Shown piece by piece: positions 13,343 through 27,000 of a stretch of DNA of 64,000 nucleotides. The notes under the pieces are model-generated. The model saw only the letters and a program-made list of their open reading frames with translations. It did no database searches and had not been told where the DNA came from. Both the position numbers and the translations under genes were made by a program. Within the stretch, counting starts at the first letter, position 1; every line of letters starts with the position of its first letter. Source of the stretch: Omphiscola glabra (taxonomy: Eukaryota > Mollusca > Gastropoda > Lymnaeidae); assembly GCA_964017045.1 (NCBI GenBank), contig OZ024808.1, forward strand, positions 11,438,284 through 11,502,283. Reading direction: 5' to 3'.

Positions 13343-14184
13343 CCTGTGACTGTGAAACAATATGTTTGTGGGGGCAGGGGGGGGTGGGTGGGGGATGATA
13401 AATAGTTGAAAAAACATGACTAAAATTTTTTTAATAACTGTTATTTATTTACATATTTCAATTTTAATTATTTTTTTTTAAATTTAAGAACCCTATCAAA
13501 TTTTTACATCAGTAACAAAACAGTTGGTAAAGCTAAGCATTATAAAAAATATAATAAAATATCTCATTTGAACAATGTCTTTCACTATGACAAACGTAAA
13601 CGTACCTAGTAATAAATCAATGGAATGAATTTTTAAAATTATTTAATGAAATATATTATAATATATAAAATAATATAATTTATAAACATTATGATTATGG
13701 CATGGAGCATGCAACATTCTCACTCACCGAAAGCTTAAAGATATAATTATAGTATAGTATAGACTTTGGTTTCGAACTTAAAATTTGCAACTTTTGTTTA
13801 TAAGCTCTTTCACTTTGTCTGAAACTAAAATATCATTTTTTCTAAGGCAGGGCGTCTATTTAATTTAGAACTTTTGAAAACGATGTTCGGGTTTACCCGC
13901 AAAGAGTTTTTTCTTCCTGGAAAATAAGCTCATGTAGTAGGCTTAAGCATGTTGGCCCAATGCCTATGCACAATGAAAATAGTTTGAGTCATCTTAAAGG
14001 CCCTTAGTTTGGCTTTGAAGTTCGGTGTGATCGTCTAAAAAAATTATTTAAAAAACATGACGAAAATTAACGGTTAATTAATTCATAAACCCAATTTAAA
14101 ACTTGCTTAAAATTAAGCAACATCTGGGCCTGGGCTATTAAATTGTTCTTTAAGATGTATTTCTTCTTTTTAGCCATTCTCACT
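13343..14184. other. 5' flank of gene A
   Basis: A+T-rich sequence upstream of the gene A start, holding a G-rich/C-rich run at 13372-13392 just above the start. The gene A promoter and any 5' UTR exon should lie here or beyond the 71-bp array, but I could not identify a core promoter. Confidence 0.4.
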
Positions 14185-17100
14185 CCCAATGGAGCATAGG
14201 CCATCCACAATACTTTGCCATCTGTCCCTGTCCTGGGCTATCTTTGCTAGTTCAGCCCAATGGAGCAAAGGCCATCCACAATACTTTTCCATCTGTCCCT
14301 GTCCTGGGCTATCTTTGCTAGTTCAGCCTAATGGAGCATAGGCCATCCACAATACTTTGCCATCTGTCCCTGTCCTGGGCTATCTTTGCTAGTTCAGCCC
14401 AATGGAGCAAAGGCCATCCACAATACTTTGCCATCTGTCCCTGTCCTGGGCTATCTTTGCTAGTTCAGCCCAATAGAGTATAGGCCATCCACAATACTTT
14501 GCCATCTGTCCCTGTCCTGGGCTATCTTTGCTAGTTCAGCCCAATGGAGCATAGGCCATCCACAATACTTTGCCATCTGTCCCTGTCCTGGGCTATCTTT
14601 GCTAGTTCAGCCCAATGGAGCATAGGCCATCCACAATACTTTGCCATCTGTCCCTGTCCTGGGCTATCTTTGCTAGTTCAGCCTAATGGAGCATAGGCCA
14701 TCCACAATACTTTGCCATCTGTCCCTGTCCTGGGCTATCTTTGCTAGTTCAGCCTAATGGAGCAAAGGCCATCCACAATACTTTTCCATCTGTCCCTGTC
14801 CTGGGCTATCTTTGCTAGTTCAGCCCAATGGAGCATAGGCCATCCACAATACTTTTCCATCTGTCCCTGACCTGGGCTATCTTTGCTAGTTCAGCCTAAT
14901 GGAGCATAGGCCATCCACAATACTTTGCCATCTGTCCCTGTCCTGGGCTATCTTTGCTAGTTCAGCCCAATGGAGCAAAGGCCATCCACAATACTTTGCC
15001 ATCTGTCCCTGTCCTGGGCTATCTTTGCTAGTTCAGCCCAATAGAGTATAGGCCATCCACAATACTTTGCCATCTGTCCCTGTCCTGGGCTATCTTTGCT
15101 AGTTCAGCCCAATGGAGCATAGGCCATCCACAATACTTTGCCATCTGTCCCTGTCCTGGGCTATCTTTGCTAGTTCAGCCCAATGGAGCAAAGGCCATCC
15201 ACAATACTTTGCCATCTGTCCCTGTCCTGGGCTATCTTTGCTAGTTCAGCCCAATGGAGCAAAGGCCATCCACAATACTTTTCCATCTGTCCCTGTCCTG
15301 GGCTATCTTTGCTAGTTCAGCCCAATGGAGCAAAGGCCATCCACAATACTTTGCCATCTGTCCCTGTCCTGGGCTATCTTTGCTAGTTCAGCCCAATGGA
15401 GCAAAGGCCATCCACAATACTTTGCCATCTGTCCCTGTCCTGGGCTATCTTTGCTAGTTCAGCCCAATGGAGCAAAGGCCATCCACAATACTTTGCCATC
15501 TGTCCCTGTCCTGGGCTATCTTTGCTAGTTCAGCCTAATGGAGCATAGGCCATCCACAATACTTTGCCATCTGTCCCTGTCCTGGGCTATCTTTGCTAGT
15601 TCAGCCCAATGGAGCAAAGGCCATCCACAATACTTTTCCATCTGTCCCTGTCCTGGGCTATCTTTGCTAGTTCAGCCTAATGGAGCATAGGCCATCCACA
15701 ATACTTTGCCATCTGTCCCTGTCCTGGGCTATCTTTGCTAGTTCAGCCCAATGGAGCAAAGGCCATCCACAATACTTTGCCATCTGTCCCTGTCCTGGGC
15801 TATCTTTGCTAGTTCAGCCCAATGGAGCATAGGCCATCCACAATACTTTGCCATCTGTCCCTGTCCTGGGCTATCTTTGCTAGTTCAGCCCAATGGAGCA
15901 AAGGCCATCCACAATACTTTGCCATCTGTCCCTGTCCTGGGCTATCTTTGCTAGTTCAGCCCAATGGAGCAAAGGCCATCCACAATACTTTGCCATCTGT
16001 CCCTGTCCTGGGCTATCTTTGCTAGTTCAGCCTAATGGAGCATAGGCCATCCACAATACTTTGCCATCTGTCCCTGTCCTGGGCTATCTTTGCTAGTTCA
16101 GCCCAATGGAGCAAAGGCCATCCACAATACTTTTCCATCTGTCCCTGTCCTGGGCTATCTTTGCTAGTTCAGCCTAATGGAGCATAGGCCATCCACAATA
16201 CTTTGCCATCTGTCCCTGTCCTGGGCTATCTTTGCTAGTTCAGCCCAATGGAGCAAAGGCCATCCACAATACTTTGCCATCTGTCCCTGTCCTGGGCTAT
16301 CTTTGCTAGTTCAGCCCAATGGAGCATAGGCCATCCACAATACTTTGCCATCTGTCCCTGTCCTGGGCTATCTTTGCTAGTTCAGCCCAATGGAGCAAAG
16401 GCCATCCACAATACTTTGCCATCTGTCCCTGTCCTGGGCTATCTTTGCTAGTTCAGCCTAATGGAGCATAGGCCATCCACAATACTTTGCCATCTGTCCC
16501 TGTCCTGGGCTATCATTGCTAGTTCAGCCTAATGGAGCAAAGGCCATCCACAATACTTTGCCATCTGTCCCTGTCCTGGGCTATCTTTGCTAGTTCAGCC
16601 CAATGGAGCATAGGCCATCCACAATACTTTGCCATCTGTCCCTGTCCTGGGCTATCTTTGCTAGTTCAGCCCAATGGAGCAAAGGCCATCCACAATACTT
16701 TTCCATCTGTCCCTGTCCTGGGCTATCTTTGCTAGTTCAGCCCAATGGAGCAAAGGCCATCCACAATACTTTGCCATCTGTCCCTGTCCTGGGCTATCTT
16801 TGCTAGTTCAGCCCAATGGAGCAAAGGCCATCCACAATACTTTGCCATCTGTCCCTGTCCTGGGCTATCTTTGCTAGTTCAGCCCAATGGAGCAAAGGCC
16901 ATCCACAATACTTTGCCATCTGTCCCTGTCCTGGGCTATCTTTGCTAGTTCAGCCTAATGGAGCATAGGCCATCCACAATACTTTGCCATCTGTCCCTGT
17001 TCTGGGCTATCTTTGCTAGTTCAGCCCAATGGAGCAAAGGCCATCCACAATACTTTTCCATCTGTCCCTGTCCTGGGCTATCTTTGCTAGTTCAGCCTAA

Positions 17101-18302
17101 TGGAGCATAGGCCATCCACAATACTTTGCCATCTGTCCCTGTCCTGGGCTATCTTTGCTAGTTCAGCCCAATGGAGCAAAGGCCATCCACAATACTTTGC
17201 CATCTGTCCCTGTCCTGGGCTATCTTTGCTAGTTCAGCCTAATGGAGCATAGGCCATCCACAATACTTTGCCATCTGTCCCTGTCCTGGGCTATCTTTGC
17301 TAGTTCAGCCTAATGGAGCATAGGCCATCCACAATACTTTGCCATCTGTCCCTGTCCTGGGCTATCTTTGCTAGTTCAGCCCAATGGAGCAAAGGCCATC
17401 CACAATACTTTGCCATCTGTCCCTGTCCTGGGCTATCTTTGCTAGTTCAGCCTAATGGAGCATAGGCCATCCACAATACTTTGCCATCTGTCCCTGTCCT
17501 GGGCTATCTTTGCTAGTTCAGCCTAATGGAGCATAGGCCATCCACAATACTTTGCCATCTGTCCCTGTCCTGGGCTATCATTGCTAGTTCAGCCTAATGG
17601 AGCATAGGCCATCCACAATACTTTGCCATCTGTCCCTGTCCTGGGCTATCTTTGCTAGTTCAGCCTAATGGAGCATAGGCCATCCACAATACTTTGCCAT
17701 CTGTCCCTGTCCTGGGCTATCTTTGCTAGTTCAGCCTAATGGAGCATAGGCCATCCACAATACTTTGCCATCTGTCCCTGTCCTGGGCTATCTTTGCTAG
17801 TTCAGCCTAATGGAGCATAGGCCATCCACAATACTTTGCCATCTGTCCCTGTCCTGGGCTATCTTTGCTAGTTCAGCCTAATGGAGCATAGGCCATCCAC
17901 AATACTTTGCCATCTGTCCCTGTCCTGGGCTATCTTTGCTAGTTCAGCCTAATGGAGCATAGGCCATCCACAATACTTTGCCATCTGTCCCTGTCCTGGG
18001 CTATCTTTGCTAGTTCAGCCTAATGGAGCATAGGCCATCCACAATACTTTGCCATCTGTCCCTGTCCTGGGCTATCTTTGCTAGTTCAGCCTAATGGAGC
18101 ATAGGCCATCCACAATACTTTGCCATCTGTCCCTGTCCTGGGCTATCTTTGCTAGTTCAGCCTAATGGAGCATAGGCCATCCACAATACTTTGCCATCTG
18201 TCCCTGTCCTGGGCTATCTTTGCTAGTTCAGCCTAATGGAGCATAGGCCATCCACAATACTTTGCCATCTGTCCCTGTCCTGGGCTATCTTTGCTAGTTC
18301 AG
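14185..18302. repeat. 71-bp tandem array, 58 copies, derived from a LINE coding end
   Basis: Units start at 14185 and repeat every 71 bp to 18302, 58 units by arithmetic and with constant length. On the minus strand the unit translates to ELAKIAQDRDRWQSIVDGLC, the C-terminal end of the LINE protein whose remnant continues without a break at 18303. Because 71 is not a multiple of 3 there is no continuous frame; the 67-residue plus-strand open frames inside are artefacts. Units differ at a few positions (CCC/CCT-AATGGAGC, CAAAGG/CATAGG, TTTGCC/TTTTCC). The pattern of variants repeats about every seven units (compare 15535-16031 with 16032-16528). The last 12 or so units are nearly identical. 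Confidence 0.95.
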
Positions 18303-18830
18303 CCTAATGGCAATGGAGCAAAGGCCATCCACAATACTTTTCCATCTGTCCCTGTCCTGGGCTATCATTGTTAGTTCAGCCCAGCTTTTCCTCATTCTCT
18401 TCACCTCTGTCTCTACTCCTCTCTTCCACGTGGCTCTTGGTCTTCCTATTTTCCTGGTACCTTGAGGATTCCAGTTCAGGGCCTGTCTTGTGATGTTAGT
18501 GTTTGGTTTCCTTAATGTGTGCCATATCCATCTCCATTTTCTCGTTTTTATCTCCGAAACACGTGATGTTCTCTCGCAAAGGCAAAGGACAGTGTTACCA
18601 GTTTTGTCAACCCATCTTATTTTGAGGATCTGCAGCTGCAGCTTTTTTAAATGTTTGTTTTCGTTGCTCTCCAAGTTTCACAGCCCTACAAAAGAAGTGC
18701 CTTGTCTTGACATCTGAGATGAATATTTTTAACTTTGTTTTTGTCAGCACTTCACTTGAGTTCCATGTGTTTCGCAGGACATTGAATGCTACTCTTTGGC
18801 CTTCTGTCCTCATCTTCTGTGCTCCCATTT
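18303..18830 (-). mobile_element. non-LTR retrotransposon (RTE-like) 3' coding fragment
   Basis: Minus-strand frames carry LINE C-terminal landmarks: FNVLRNTWNSSEVLTKTKLK, then in another frame the remains of GCETW, then RKWRWIWHTLRKPN, RQALNWNPQGTRKIGRPRAT and AQDRDRWKSIVDGLCS. The order matches the end of endonuclease/reverse transcriptase proteins, and at least one frameshift lies near 18650-18720. No catalytic RT motif remains. The 71-bp array grows out of its last coding segment. Confidence 0.85.
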
Positions 18831-19159
18831 TTATTTATGATGCTTCCCAGGTATGTAAACGTGTCAACTTCTTCAAGAGAGGGTCCTCTCAGGTTATTCC
18901 AAATAAATGACGTCCATCATCCACTGCATTAAATTTAAATTTATTCTTAAGGTGTTGGTTTTCCCTTTATTTATGCTAAGCCATCGGGAATTTCCGGGAA
19001 GCTATATTTAGCATATGCCATACACTAGTGTAAAGAAAAATTTAAGACATGATATTCCCAAAAAGCTAAATTAAGAACACATACAAGGATATGAGTTGCT
19101 AGGTTATACACGAAGGTGAACTCACAAACCCATTAATTTGTTATTTATTGACTGGATCA

Positions 19160-19446
19160 TGAGAGAAACAACACGGAATGGGAAAAATGGAATCCAGTGG
19201 ACACAATTCAGACAGTTGGGGGATTTGGATTTTGCAGATGACATTTCCTTCACTTTCCCTTTGAAAAACAGGGAAAACTGATTTTTGGGGGGTTAGGGTT
19301 AGGGGGGGTGCTGAATGTGCTGTAATCGGAAAAGAGTCTATGTGCCAAGTTTCAGCTCGATGGGTTGACGGGAAGAGGGTCAATTAGCTGTCCGAGGATT
19401 TTACAGTCAGCCACGAACAAAAACGAAGCTAATATAAAGGATTTTT
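19160..19446 (+). repeat. dispersed repeat (copy 1 of 3 in the window)
   Basis: Contains GAGTCTATGTGCCAAGTTTC followed by CGATGGGTTGACGGGAAG and ends in AATATAAAGGATT. The same segment occurs at 57920-58140 (plus) and inverted at 53470-53750. Type unknown: it has no coding capacity and I could not define terminal inverted repeats. A GGGTTAGGGTTAGGGG run at about 19289 is too short to be a telomeric block. Confidence 0.6.
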
Positions 19447-20689
19447 AAAAAAAATGTCATCAAGATAAAATTATTCCAATTTTGTGTACAAGTTTGTTTT
19501 GAATGAGATCACAAATTTCATTTGGATTATGTTCCTAAAAAAATTAAGGCTCTTTTACATTTCTGTCAATTCGTAGACCTATACACATGACATTCACTCG
19601 ACACATGACAAACAACCGAGCTCGCCAGATTCAAAGAATTTCTGTGTGTAGTGTCAATTTTTTAAATATTTTTTTTTTACATTTTGATCTCATTTCTCAC
19701 AATTAGTAGCAAAATCATCGTGATTGACAAGCTCTGCTTTTAATGCCACTTGTGTCCACCAACTTTCTTATTTCACTTACAGCTGCTTAAGCCTTTAAAA
19801 TGTTGGTATACCTTATTTTCGCCCCACACGCCTGCATCTTGCTGGTGACACACTTCTGTGTCGCGACGCACAGTTTCGAAAGCTCTCAAGAATACCGAGT
19901 TAAGACTCTGATTTGTTTTTCCGCGATTGTCTATCATAGTAGGAGACCCTGACCCCTATACAAACTTGGCCGTCACAGTTATCTTGGGCGAAACCTGGCC
20001 CTCACTCATTCTCAGTGTTGCCAACGTGGCTTGGAATCCACCGAAGGACTACCAGTGCCTCCTTTTGCCTCGAAGTCGTCCACTGTCTCCAGAAAAGCAG
20101 TAATATTTTTTGAGTTTATAGAGCACCCCACCCCCCCTCTTCTTAGTTCGAGAAGAAACTGTGAGCCAGGAAAGACTACGTATGGCTCTGGAAAATCGGT
20201 CTCCTAGTTATTCAGGGTCTCGAGTGTTGCTTTGATTTCAAAATCGAAGTTCGTGCTATTTGCCCCCTTTGTCATTAGATCTCCACTGCTCGAGGACTCC
20301 CATCTGGGTACTGTATACGTGCATCTGTAGAGCTAGACGTTGGGTGTTTGCATATTTCTTAACTTAAAACTCAAAACCCTGAACTGCATAGTTAGGCCTC
20401 TATTGTAACCTTCTACTAGATGGAACTAGATGCTTAGATAAAAACGAGTTAGATGAAGAGTTTGGATTACGGTGATTCATTTTAAAAGCACAATATTTCA
20501 AACTCCAATTCGACTGATCAACTACTTAATGTGTTAATTTTCTTTTCCACTTTGGGAACTAGGCTCAAGACCTTATAGTGAAGTTAATAGAAAGCCTTCT
20601 ACAGATCGGTATCGTCTTGCATAGTAATTTGTAGCACATTTTCCTTGCTCATGAAGCCAGTAGGATAGTCACAACTGAGACACGCGCAG
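19447..20689. other. intergenic sequence, nothing recognised
   Basis: Moderately GC-richer than the surroundings between 19.8 and 20.4 kb. No open frame with recognisable similarity was found, and no tandem repeat. Confidence 0.4.
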
Positions 20690-20885
20690 GCTAGCCCGAA
20701 AGAGCAATATTAGATCACCGACTGCAGCAACTATCCCCTGCCCGCGGTGCCAGAGATTATTCCGAGCACGAATCGGATTAGCAAGCCACCTACGAACTCA
20801 CCGTAACCCACCACGGCACTAACCGGATGACTGGATGGTCCTAGTCGATGTTGATGGACGAACAACTACAACAACTTGAGTAGCA
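20690..20885 (+). mobile_element. LINE 3' remnant encoding a C2H2-type finger
   Basis: A short plus-strand frame reads CPRCQRLFRARIGLASHLRTH, a C-X2-C-X12-H-X3-H finger. It closely resembles the C-terminal finger of the LINE at 56.2 kb (CGTCTRDCHSRIGLISHTKSC). Such fingers end the ORF of certain non-LTR retrotransposons found widely in invertebrates. Only this end survives. Confidence 0.7.
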
Positions 20886-21399
20886 CGATCAATTAAACTC
20901 TGTTTGACTAGACGGTGCACCACTTCATTTATTTGGGACATTTTGTTATATGTTCAATCTTCCATTGTGCAAAAAAGACTGTGTAGTAAGTCAAATTATT
21001 AGTGTCGATATTATCGTAACCACACCCCCCCCCCCCCCCCCCAGTTATAGCGACAACATCTGATCGATCTCAGATTATCCCAACAAATGATTGGTTGAGT
21101 GAATAAATGCTGTTAAGACCTTTACATGAATCAGAGTTTAATAAAAAGAACCTTTAAATTTGCTTGGCCAAAAAAACAAAAAAACAACGTAATCTGTCTC
21201 TGAAAACCAGCATGCTGACTAAAGGGGCCCAGCAGGTTGGAGCTATAGTGGGCGAAATGAGGAGACGAGCAAGAAGCAACCTACACTCAAGGTGCGTTGA
21301 AACATTTGGGTCGTTATTATGACTTTATTGAGGGCCCTTTGTCAGCCTGCATCACTGCAAGGGAAAATAAAAAGTGAATTATATGATCGTTTCATAATG

Positions 21400-21735
21400 C
21401 AGTGACGGATGTCATTTATATTGCAGTGACAGGTGTCATTTATATTGCAGTGACGGGTGTCATTTATATTCCAATTTGCAATAAAGCATGTCAATTATAT
21501 TGCAACGACGCATGTCATTTATATTGCAATTACGCATAAAATTTATGTTGCAATGACAGATATCATTTATGTAGCACTGATGGATGTCATTTATATTGCA
21601 ATGATGGATATCATTTATATTAAAATAATTTATGTCTTTTATATTGCAATCATATTTCATTGATATTACAATGACAATTTCATTTAAATTGCAATGACAG
21701 ATGTCATTTATATTCCAATGATGGATGTTGTTGAA
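21400..21735. repeat. degenerate 24-bp tandem repeat
   Basis: About 13 diverged copies of a unit around CAATGACAGATGTCATTTAT. The unit contains a near-palindrome (GACAGATGTC/GATGTCATT). It is open on both strands only because units are 24 bp, and it is not considered coding. Confidence 0.85.
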
Positions 21736-24022
21736 CAAGAAACGAGGTTTAGGCTTTCAACAACGTATTTTAAAAGGGAAGCGAAAATGTAATTATTTGG
21801 ACTTAACCTTTAAAAAAGCGAAACATATTTCTTCAACAAAACATGTGTTTAAAAATGTAGTAGATTTAAAAACACAACCAAAATAAATTGCGAAACAAGA
21901 AGTATATTATTTTATTAAATTCACCCAATACAAATAAACATGTTGTGGTGACATGCCAGCATCCCTACATCATAATTGTATTCGTTTTATACGTGACTTT
22001 GATTAACCTTGAAACAAATAAATTATCACAGATGGAAGTTTTTGATTACCAGTATTCAATATTTAAAATCATTATTCACGAAACAAAAGTTCACTTTAAA
22101 ATAAAGATAGTTTTATGAAGTCAAGTTGAGGACAGTTTCCCAAATAACTTGACATATATTTATTAATGGAGTATTGCCCCGATCACCTATCCACACCCCC
22201 CAACCCCACCCCCCCCCCACACACACACACAAAAGTATATAAAGAAATAATGATTCTTGTTTTTATCACAATCTTGTTTACACATGGAAGAATAATTCAT
22301 TTATTTAACAGATAATGTTTGTTTTACTTTTTTAGTGTCGCGAAGCTCCTTTTCAAGCGAAGCAAAACTTAAAATGAAATTAATTTAGGTCATTTTATAA
22401 GATACAATTTTATTATGTAACTTAAATAAATGAGCTGGCTGGAGCAAATTAACATTAAATGGAACATCGTGTAACGGCCGTGCATTTGATAATTGGAGTT
22501 TTTATTAAATAAATACTCTAAGAGTAAGAGGAGAAGTAAGTAGGCCTAATTTTAGTAATTAACACTTCGAATTTTCGGAAAACGTCGAATGAGTATTTGG
22601 AGTAGGGCATATATTCTTGACCAGGATATAATTTGATACGTCGCCGACTCTGAGTAAGTATCCCAAACTTTACAGCCCCAGATGTTCTCTATAAACTTTA
22701 CAAAACTTTCCGGACAATTTACCGTACGAATCTTTTCAAAATAAAGTAGCCCCGAAGTAAATGATACCCACGATTATCTTAAATAATCATAATAACATTT
22801 TAATTAATATATATATAATAATAATATTTGTTCATAAAATCTGTAATTATTTTTTTTTAATTTGAAATTATGGAAAATAAATTTCATTTTTCAAAATTTC
22901 CACACAAATTAGAATAAAACACATACACAAAATTTCAAAACTTTGAAATTTGCACTTTCATTTGTAAATTGTATTTCAATGGTCGGCAAACTCATTATTC
23001 AAAAGATCCAAAAATCAGCAGCAGGACGATTTTTTTTTAAAATTTAGAGCCAAATTTCTTGTCAAGAACCATGTTTTTCATAATCAAAACCGATTTGTGG
23101 CTGAGTTTCTCAAACCTAGACACATCAACCCTTTTTTAATTTGGCGCTATATGCCCATTCCGATTGCACTGAATTAGACAAAAAAAAAATTGTTTAAAAA
23201 ACAATTCTAATGTAAATCGCGGCGACCCTGGGAGGAAGCCACAGAGCACAGTTTGAGAACCACTGGTATACGTTGAGAAGAATATAAAAAAATATACAAA
23301 TATAAACATGACATTAGTATGATGAGATTCACCGGGTCAGCAATGAAAACAATCAATCATAAAAATTTCATTAAAAAAAAACCCGCAGGGTGTTATTCAA
23401 ACAAAGGTCACTGATCCTCTCTATTGCGTTGTGTGAAAGGCGTGAGGTAGTTGTTTGTAAAGGAAATACACCATTATCACAAACTGGATGTATGCTGGCT
23501 GGCTGCTTTGGTGCGGTTATTCTGCATGTTGACATAGATGGGAGATGTGTCTCAAGATAGTAAATAATACAGTTGCAGATGCTGGTCGGAGCAGAAGTAG
23601 CAGTAGTAAAATAGTAATTATTATTAATACAACTAATTCGCCGAATTATAAATAACTTTCAATTACAATTGACACAATGCCCTTTCCCCATTTGCAGACT
23701 AATTTCTCTAATTAATCTAAATAATTATGACATCTTTTTCTAATTTTCTAAGTGCATAATTCTTATCTATTTCGATAATTCAACGTAGTCAATGTAATTG
23801 TAAACTTGTTCGCGAATGACAACAATTTTTTTATGGAGGTTGCGTAATAATACCGGTACCAAAAATTTTGAATAGAATCATCATTTGATCAAATAGTGAT
23901 TTGAAAGTTGTGACAACGCTTCAAACAAATATTGCATCAATCCATGCTTTCACTCAATCTTGATCGTGTGAACTGAAATCTAACTGAAATGTAAGCCAAT
24001 TTCAAACTTTTCTGTTCGCGTT
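21736..24022. other. 3' flank of gene B, no gene recognised
   Basis: A+T-rich, with short poly-C and CA runs near 22195-22240. The segment 23080-23275 ends in TTTGAGAACCACTGG, which may be the end of a decayed hAT element. The 3' UTR of gene B should occupy the part nearest 24022. Confidence 0.4.
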
Positions 24023-27000
24023 TTACTTATTGCCAGGGTCAGGGTTGGCCAAACCCATCATGACGAGCCCAGCGAAGCTTGTCTGCTGCCGGAAGTAGAC
24101 GAGTCCGTGCCCCGAGACTAAGATGCGTATTACGTCACCGGCTTCAAGTTCAAATATTCCTCCTGTAGAAGAAACATGGAAAGATTTGTTTTTTTTAAAG
24201 GCCAAAAAAATTTCCTAACAAAGGCTTTGCGCCGTTTTTCGGGTAAATAGCGAGGACATGTTTGGTGTAAAGGACGGAGAAATTATAATTAAGATTCTAG
24301 CACGACCACTACATTACAATACTTAATGTGGGTCACTATAGACTATAGGTATAAAATCAATGTCATTGGGTTCTTGTCTAAAAAATGTTAGTGGGGTTTT
24401 CATCATAGAAGCATCAAGCGACATTAAATCAATACATCAAACTTTTCAGAAGTTTTGTACCATAATATAGTGGTGCAAATTCTGATAAGTTTGAAGATGG
24501 ACAAATATCATTAGTCAATATTTTCATATGCAAGAATTAAATGACTGCAATGGGAATCTTTGCAAGACTTTGGCTAAAACAGGGAGGGGGGGGGGGGGAA
24601 GAACACGGGTCGAGTTAAGATCTATTGTCTAGAACTGCTAACTGGGGTAAGTAGTTCAATAGCCTCGCTGTCTAGGGGTAATTATTAAACATATCCATGA
24701 TCTATACGACACACTGTTCTTTATTTAAAAACAGCATGTCTTCATTCATCCTCTTTCTCTCTGCCATTTGCTACCAAAACTATAACACCAAAAAAAAATG
24801 TCATCTCTCGTACCCAAATACGTCACAAATACAAAGCACATAGCCGCAGCTACACAAATAATCTCCACACTAAAACACGAAAAAATCATTAACATCTATA
24901 AATATAAACATATTACCTGTAAATGTGTTTATGTTTAAACAAATTCTGTAAGGGATTGCTACTCACCAACGTAGCTTGTTTCTTCATCCATCGTGCACTC
25001 GTCACAGCACGTGTGCACCGTTTTTAGAATACATCCGGTTTTGGCCGGGTCATTAGGGGTGATCTTTTCAACATAGTGCGCCCAAGTCTGCAGGAGTTAC
25101 GGTGTATGAGTTACAGTACATGAGTCACAGTACAAGAGTTATTGTACATGAGTTACAGTACATGAGTTACAGTCATGAGTTACAGCACATGAGTTACGGT
25201 ACAAGAGTTATAGTACATGATTCACAGTACATGAGTTACAGTCATGAGTTACAGCACATGAGTTACAGCACATGAGTTACAGTACATGAGTTACAGTCAT
25301 GAGTTACAGCACATGAGTTACGGTACAAGAGTTATAGTACATGATTCACAGTACATGAGTTACAGTTCATGATTCACAGTACAAGAGTTATAGTACATGA
25401 TTCACAGTACATGAGTTACAGCACATGAGTTACAGTACATGTGTAATAGTAAATGAGTTTCAGTACACGAGATACAGTACAAGAGTTACAAAAAACGAGT
25501 AACAACAAAAGGGTTACAACATAAGAAATGAAGACACTGAAAAACAAAAAACACGAAATTGTGTATTCAGCGCTGGGTACTTCTGCTACTGAGATGAAAT
25601 CAGGCACATACAGAAACGTGAATCTTATTGCCTGTCTTATTTATTATATTATAAGTTTTTGATATTTTTTTATTTTATTCGTTTTTCTGTTTGTTCGCTG
25701 GTGAAGGCTTCCTGCCGACACGTTCGTTGTTTTGTTGCGTACCTTTTTTCAGGTTTAACCTTACTGTGTTTTAATAATTTCCCTTTTATTTAATTAACCG
25801 ACAGCAATTTAAAAAAAATAAAAAAATATTTAGTTATGTAGTAGGCATTGTTTAGAATAAAGCTCGCCACGAACTGCTTAGTAGAGACATTTATGTGCCC
25901 AAAGATTTTTTATTTTAAATGCCTGTAAACACATTCACAAAGTTAGTGGGTAAAAATAATTCTCACCTGATATTGGAAGTCCTTGCAAGGATGAGCCGAC
26001 TCGGGCCTGAAGTGAATGCTGCTATACACGTAGTACAGGCCGGAATACACGATTCTCAAACCATCGTTCATTACCTCCACCCCGCGGTCGTGCTCCACCA
26101 GGGGGTCAGGCGGGGACTTGTCGTGCTTGAACAGCATGTAGACGGTGCCGTTGTCGAACCTTGGAACTGTCATGGGGAAATGATCGAATGCAAGAGATTA
26201 GGTGCCAACTACATCACTCTTATTTACAGTTTCCTCACCCTATGAATCCAAAGGCTACGTGAAATTATGGTACAAAAGACAGAACCGAGGTTTATGGGAA
26301 TGTAAAGCAGGTGTTTCCTGGCAAGAACATTGATTTTAAGGATCTATTGATTAAAATTAAGGAAACATCAAGACATCTTATCACTAGCTAAGAGGGGAAA
26401 AAATGCACATGTTAAATGGCCAGACTTGGGATCGTGCTCATTGCCTAACTAAACACATAAAGATACTCTTATCTTACATGGCTAACTGTATTTTTAAGCT
26501 AAAAGGTAGATAATTTGCATTTACTTGGCGACGTATTAAGAGTTATTTCCCTTATTTTAAATTCGAATCCGGGTTACTCTGGTTGGGTTATCTTGATTCG
26601 CTTTGAGATTTTCATGTCACATTATGGGAAATAGATAATTGGAGGATTAGACAACTCCTCCCCCACCCCTTCCCCCCTCTGACTCCCCACCTCACCCCAC
26701 CCTCACCCACCCCCCCCCCCCCAAAAACAAAAAAAAAAAGAAAAGAAACAACCAAAAAAAAGATTAAAATGGCTTGAAAGACAAGGCTGCTGGTAAACCA
26801 AAAAATATGCATTTCGCTTTGTTTAGCAGAACAAACAGAAATGACCGGCTCAAAACCTGTTGAGTCACGGTTCACTGGATCAGCCAACTGTAAATTAGAT
26901 TAATTAATTATTGGAACATAGGAAAAGAAACACATCAGGACGTACCTCTGTCGCGGTAGTTCATTTCTGGAAACGGACTTTGTGGGGGGTAGAGACGCTT

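Noticed and set aside
15112..16948. Series of 67-residue plus-strand open frames
   Set aside because: They are the same frame of the 71-bp array repeated; the array derives from antisense LINE coding sequence.
26612..26887. 91-residue minus-strand open frame
   Set aside because: Low-complexity glycine/valine-rich translation of a C-rich block within gene B intron 5.
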